Positions 59,314 through 64,000 of a stretch of 64,000 nucleotides of DNA are shown one piece after another (the stretch's first letter is position 1; each line of letters begins with the position of its first letter). Below the pieces are notes generated by a model. It made no database searches. It was not told where the DNA came from and saw only the letters and a list, made by a program, of their open reading frames with translations. The stretch comes from Folioceros fuciformis (taxonomy: Eukaryota > Anthocerotophyta > Anthocerotopsida > Anthocerotales). Both the position numbers and the translations under genes were made by a program. The stretch lies in contig JBNGIO010005405.1 of the NCBI GenBank assembly GCA_049999805.1, positions 1 to 64,000 on the forward strand, written 5' to 3'.

Positions 59314-61486
59314 TCATGTGCAGCCCGTTAAACCAGAAGCGAGCTCCTGCAATTTTGCATATAGCTCCTTCCTCTCTGGGTGGTTGTGGTCTTCCACCAA
59401 AAAGGAGTGAACCTGATTGTTCAGCTCAATCCAGGTCCTCCCAGGTGTTTTTTTCACTTTGGCAGCTACCATCCTCCTCCTCAGTTCTGCCTCCTCTTCC
59501 CACATGCCTGCTGCTATGTACATTTCTGACAACAGCACGTAAGCAGCTGCATTTGCAGGTTCGAGCTTCACAATATTCTCAAAGCATTGTCTCCCCAAGT
59601 CCGTGTTGCCCTGAGTTTTGCATGCTCCAAGCAGGGACATCCACAGTGTGACATCAGGCTGCACAGGCAATTCATACAACAACGCCTCCGCCTCAGACAA
59701 GTGGCCAGCACGGCCTAGAAGGTCAACCAAGCACGTGTAGTGCTTAATGTCTGGACTTATCCCAAATCTTTGGGACATTGTTTTGAACACACCGTGGCCC
59801 TCAGTCCACAAGCCAGCATGACTGCAGGCAGATAGAATGCAGGCGATGGTGACATCATTTGGCTTCAAGCCTTCTTGTTGCATCCGCTCAAACAACACAA
59901 GCGCCTCCTGAGCACGCCCATGCTGAGCAAGTCCTGCTATCATCACAGTCCAAGAGACGACATCTTTCTGTGATAAGCTGTCAAACACAAGAACTGCTTC
60001 CTCTAGGCTGCCACATTTGGCATACATGTCAATAAGGGTGTTTCCGATGACTCCATCCAGCTTCAGCATACATTTCTTCAGCTCTGAGTGAAATTGTCTG
60101 CCCTGATTGAGAGCAGCTACGCTGCCACATGCCTTCAGGATGCTCAGAAAAGCTATCTCGTTTGGCTGGACACCCTCGGATTGCATTTGCTGAAATAATT
60201 GAAAGGCTCTACTCCCATGTCCGCGCTGAGCATATCCAGCGACCAGTGTCGTCCAAAGCACCAGATCCCGATGTGGCAGCTGGTCAAACACTCTCTGAGC
60301 ATCATCCAGGCTTCCATATTTTGCATACATGTCAACAAGCACGCTCCCAACAGCAAGGTCCGACTTGTACTCAGTCTTGGCAAGCAGGCTATGAACCTCC
60401 TTCCCCTGATTCAACGCTCCTGAGTTGCTGCAGGCTTTGAGAACGTTTATAAATGTCACCTTATTGGGACGTACACCAGACTCTAGCATGTGGTGAAACC
60501 ACTGCAGGGATTCAAAACCTCGTCCATGTTGGTTGTACCCCCCAATCAAAGAAGTCCATGATACTACGTCTTTGTTAGGCATACTTAAAAAGACTTTGAG
60601 TGCTTCCTCCAAACTCCCGCATTTGAAATACATGTCAACCAGCGCATTTCCTACGACGTTATCCAGTTGGTAGCCCTTCCTGCTTAGCTGGGTGTGGACC
60701 TGCTTTCCCTCATCTAAGACCCCCAGGGTGGCACAAGCTTTGATGATACTCACAAATGTGACCTTATTAGGCTCCAGTCCCTTTTCTTGCATTTCTCTGA
60801 ACATTCTGAGACTCTCCCAACCCTGCCCGTGCTGGGCGTAACCTGCAATCATTGTGGTCCATGAAACGACAGATTTTTTCTGCATCTTGTCAAAAGTTTC
60901 TCTCGCTTCAATCAAGCTTTCACACTTGGCATACATATTAACAAGACTGTTTGCGACTACAACGTCAGTGTCTAGCCCAGCTTGTATGATGTGTCTGTGG
61001 ATCACCCTACCCTCTGCCAGAGCTGCTGTGCCTGTGCAAGCTCTAAGGACAGCCGCATAAACATTTGAATTTGGCCTAAAGTCTGAAAGTCGCATATCCA
61101 TATACAATTGTATAGCCTTCTTGCCTTCACCGTGGTAGACATGTGCTGCGATGATTGCCAGCCAAGTGTATGCATCTCGCTCTTCCATCCTACAGAATGT
61201 GACATTTGCCTCTGAAAGACTTCCACATCTAGAAAAAAGGTGGATCAGCTTATTTCCCGCTTGAACACCAAAACCGTTATCCAATTCCAGCAATAATGAA
61301 CGTATCCGCCTACCATTGAGCATATCTCTCTGTTGTACGCACATGTTTAACAGATGATGTAAGCTCTCTGTGGACAGTCCGCGGCCCTGAACTTTTGACA
61401 TGATAGCTGCATCAAGTGCACTACTTAGGCTTTCCTTCTCACTTTTTCTCCTAACAACATCGTCCATGCTCACATCACCGAGCACC
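59314..61486 (-). CDS. PLS-type PPR module, second of two in tandem (about 724 codons)
   Basis: About 15 PPR motifs, for example VDMYFKCGSLEEALKVFLSM, VVSWTTMIAGYAQHGQGWES and VTFVSIIKACATLGVLDEGK. An E/E+ end follows: HYTCLVDLLGRAGHLSEAEA, AAAYVLLSEMYIAAGMWEEE, PGRTWIELNNQVHSFLVEDH. There is no DYW domain. If read as its own gene the first ATG gives MDDVVRRKSEKESLSSALDA, with no clear transit peptide. But the exon has an acceptor at 61486 (TTGTATGCAG|G, good pyrimidine tract and branch-like CTAAT) that is in phase with a donor at the end of the preceding PPR frame. It may therefore be the C-terminal half of a larger protein. Confidence 0.9.
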
Positions 61487-61597
61487 CTGCATACAAGAGG
61501 ACTAAGGAATTAGCAATCAGTAAGAGAGCCTCTTCGCACATTGACTTGCCATTCAGGTCGTTTAAACCAGTGCTACATGTCTCAACTAGAAACCTAC
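61487..61597 (-). other. predicted 111-nt intron joining the two PPR modules
   Basis: On the minus strand it begins GTAGGTTTCT and ends TTGTATGCAG. It has a TTGCTAAT branch-like sequence about 30 nt before a pyrimidine-rich tract. It falls between codon positions 2 and 3 on both sides (GG|G), so splicing gives an open frame ..NSL-G-VLGDVSMDD... Its length matches neighbouring introns. Confidence 0.55.
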
Positions 61598-63483
61598 CCT
61601 AGGCTGTTTTGCATTTGGCTCATCAATAAATCCAGCTTTTCGTAGATTTGCTTTCTTTGTGGGTGATCTACATCGTTGACTGAAAAGACGTGCACTTCAT
61701 CTCTAACCTCAATCCAAGTTTTGCCAGGTACTTTCCTCACTCCTGCACTCCTCAACTTCTTTCTCACCTCTGCTTCATCTTCCCACCTGCCAACTGCAGC
61801 ATAGAGGTTCGACATCAGGACATATGCAGCCAGGTTTGAAGGCTCTAACTTCACTAAACATTCAAAAGCATGCCTCCCTAGCTCCAAGTTTCCGTACTTT
61901 TGACATGCGCCAAGTAGAGATGTCCAGACTACGGCCTCAGGTTCCATCGGCATTCTTTCAATGAGCTCTTTCGCTTCATTGATCTGGCCAGCACGTCCTA
62001 AAAGGTCAACCATGCAGGCATAATGGCGCATTCCTGGAACGATCCCAAATTTGTCGGACATTGAGCAGAACAGGCGATAACCCTCATCTAACAGCCCAGC
62101 ATGGCTGCAGGCGGAAAGAACACAAACCAGAGTGACATCATCCGGCTTCAGTCCCTCTCTTAACATTTGCTGGAAGAGTTGAATGGCCTTTCGACCATTC
62201 CCATGCTGAGCATACCATCCAATGGCCGAAGTCCAGGACACTAGATCCTTGTCTGGCATTTTGGCAAAAACGTTCCAAGCATCATCTGGGCTGCCACATT
62301 TGGCATACATATCAAGAAGCGTGCTCCTGACAACTGCATCAGATTCAAGCCCTCTTGCCTCAAGTAAGGCATGAACCCTCTTCCCCAAGTTCAGTGCCCC
62401 AACCGTGCCACAAGCTTTCAAAAGGTTCAGGAAGGTCACTTTGTCAGGCTGCAGACCCTCTTCTTCCATTCTTACGAAGAGTTTAATAGCATCTTGGCCA
62501 TGCCCAGAACTCCCATAACCTCCTATCATGGTAGTCCAAGACACCACGTCCCTGTTTTCCAGCCTGTCAAAGACCTGACCTGCCTCTTTCAGGGCGCCAC
62601 ATTTCAGATACATGTCAAGGAGGGCATTTCCTACAACAATTTCACCATTTACTCCCTTTTCCACTATCAGAGAATGAAACTGCTTGCCCTTTTCTAGATC
62701 TTGTGCCGCAGCACAAGCGTTCAAGAGGCCCACGAATGTGATACTGTCTGGTTCAAAACCATGCTCCTGCATCTGACAAAACATTTGCAAGGCTTCGCGA
62801 CCACGACCATGGTGAGCAAAGCCTGCAATCATAGCATTCCAGGTAACCAGATTTTTTTCCCGGACATTGTCAAACACTCTACGTGCCTCTTCTAGGCTCC
62901 CACATTTGATGTACATATCAATGACCGAGTTCATCACGAAAACAGTCATCTCAGACGGCGTCTGTTTGATGTGGTTGTGAATCATTCTACCCTCTGTCAA
63001 AGCTCCTACGCATGCACATGCCTTGAGAGCTGCAGCATAAACATAGGCATTAGGTTTAAGGTTGGACTGTCTCATCTCCAGGTACAACTTGATGCCTTCA
63101 TCGCTCTGCCCATGATTGATATGTGTGAAAATCATGGCCTGCCAGGAGTATGTATCTGGTTCACGGACAGCACGGAATGCTTGATTCGCATCCGCCAAGC
63201 AGTTGCATGAGTCAAACATTCGAATGATGTTTCTGTTCAGAAAACTTGAGTTGAGACCCCTTCGCGTGACAAGGGCATGCAACAACCTTCCAACTTCCAG
63301 GTCCTTTCTCTGTATGCACCCTTGCACGATGCTACACAGTACGTGTGTTGGAATCTCAGCACCTTGCTGGTCTATCCACTGGAGAGCACAACATGCCTCT
63401 TTTAGCCGCCCCTCTATACACAGCCTACCAACAACTTCAATATGCCCAGTCAATCTGCGTTCTTTCCCAGACCTGTGAAACAT
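61598..63483 (-). CDS. PLS-type PPR module, first of two in tandem (about 625 codons)
   Basis: About 13 PPR motifs, for example IDMYIKCGSLEEARRVFDNV, LVTWNAMIAGFAHHGRGREA and VTFLNLLKACGTVGALNLGK. The E/E+ end is HYACMVDLLGRAGQINEAKE, LAAYVLMSNLYAAVGRWEDE, PGKTWIEVRDEVHVFSVNDV. A stop occurs at 61594 if the frame is read through, but a donor (CTAGG|GTAGGT) at 61597 precedes it. At the 5' end an ATG at 63483 gives MFHRSGKERRLTGH. However, TTTCACAG|GTCTGGG at 63472 is a good acceptor, in phase with the donor of the PDF-motif exon upstream. Either a stand-alone gene or an internal exon. Confidence 0.9.
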
Positions 63484-63564
63484 GGAAGCTCAGAGTTGAC
63501 AATGCACTTACAATACAGTCAATGGACATATCATATTTCCACAGTACCCGTTTAGAACATATAC
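63473..63564 (-). other. predicted 92-nt intron joining PDF-motif exon to PPR module
   Basis: On the minus strand it begins GTATATGTTC and ends CCATGTTTCACAG, with TGTCAAC as a possible branch site. AG|G across the junction restores an Arg codon and keeps the frame open from SLSIDPA into RSGKERRLTGH. Confidence 0.5.
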
Positions 63565-64000
63565 CTGGCTGGATCTATTGAGAGGCTGACGCCGGGCTTC
63601 ACTAAGAATTGAGCCCTTTCTTTTAGACCTGATGTCTTTTTCAAAGCCGCTAACCTCGGCTTCACCCAGGAGGGATTCCACCAGCTGTCCGTCCATAAAG
63701 TGTCCTTCGTCACACTATGAACAAAATCTGGGTAGCTCACATCTGTCTGCAACAAACAGCAGAAAATTCAGACCATGAGGGGAAGAGATGACCACTTCGC
63801 GTAATAGGAACCTTAGATAATTGCAGACCTTTCTCCACCTGTGGTCCCACCACAGCGAAGGATTGGTGAAAAAATTTCTCCACAGATCCTCTGTTGCAAT
63901 CGACTGAGCTGCAGGCCATGACTCACGGCTTGTATCCGCTCTGACGTGGGCTGCGGTGCTGACAGTGAAACACGACCAAACCAATGGAGTAATGCCAAGT
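63565..64000 (-). CDS. OSB: PDF-motif exons of an OSB-like organellar ssDNA-binding protein (5' part outside window)
   Basis: Two exons: beyond 64000 to 63829 and 63746-63565, joined GT-AG in phase 0. The reading is DLWRNFFTNPSLWWDHRWRK|TDVSYPDFVHSV, then TLWTDSWWNPSWVKPRLAAL. This is the PDF motif of the plant organellar single-stranded DNA-binding (OSB) family, in which W-x-x-x-x-NP-x-x-W-W-D and YPDF are the hallmarks. OSB proteins restrain recombination of organellar DNA or bind ssDNA in mitochondria and plastids. The OB-fold would lie upstream, outside the window. No stop follows the motif before the donor at 63565, so the last exon of an ordinary OSB gene is not seen here. See the fusion finding. 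Confidence 0.75.

Overview
The window is nuclear DNA of a land plant. Evidence: genes with many short GT-AG introns (mostly 50-200 nt), a plant-type tRNA-Trp, plastid-targeted proteins, a lipoxygenase, a 492-residue plant catalase, a Ty1/copia element and three large PLS-type PPR reading frames. Compact introns, abundant intron-poor PPR frames and a TMC-type channel gene (absent from flowering plants as far as I know) point to a seed-free lineage such as a hornwort or a lycophyte. The species cannot be fixed from sequence alone. Four runs of N (10, 400, 10 and 400 nt) mark assembly gaps.

Layout. 1-4.4 kb is repeat-rich: a dead retroelement fragment carrying a hairpin minisatellite, a 33-bp array and an 11-residue-repeat coiled-coil ORF, then an AT-rich stretch and tRNA-Trp(CCA). 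5.4-28.7 kb is gene-dense: a DHRS7-like SDR (+), centrin (-), the PDZ-rubredoxin protein ENH1 (+), catalase (-), a probably myristoylated disordered protein (-), the plastid Cu-ATPase PAA1/HMA6 (+, interrupted by a gap) and a plastid lipoxygenase (+). 28.9-36.6 kb is repeats: a second retroelement fragment, a decayed Ty1/copia element on the minus strand with one internally deleted LTR, and minisatellites. 37-46 kb holds an ISD11/LYRM4-like gene with an internal stop (-), an EG45-like secreted protein (+), a 910-codon PPR frame (-), a third retroelement fragment and RPT5 of the 26S proteasome (+). 47.9-64 kb is all minus strand: a protein with 24-residue Cys/His-GGG repeats, a TMC-family channel, two PPR frames and the PDF-motif exons of an OSB-like protein that runs off the window.

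The genes do not form an operon-like system. Several serve plastid, mitochondrial or peroxisomal biology (ENH1, PAA1, lipoxygenase, ISD11, catalase, OSB and PPR). The two most interesting points are the TMC channel, a relative of the animal hair-cell mechanotransduction channels, and the right-hand end, where phase-matched splice sites would join OSB-type PDF motifs to two successive complete PPR modules in one transcript.
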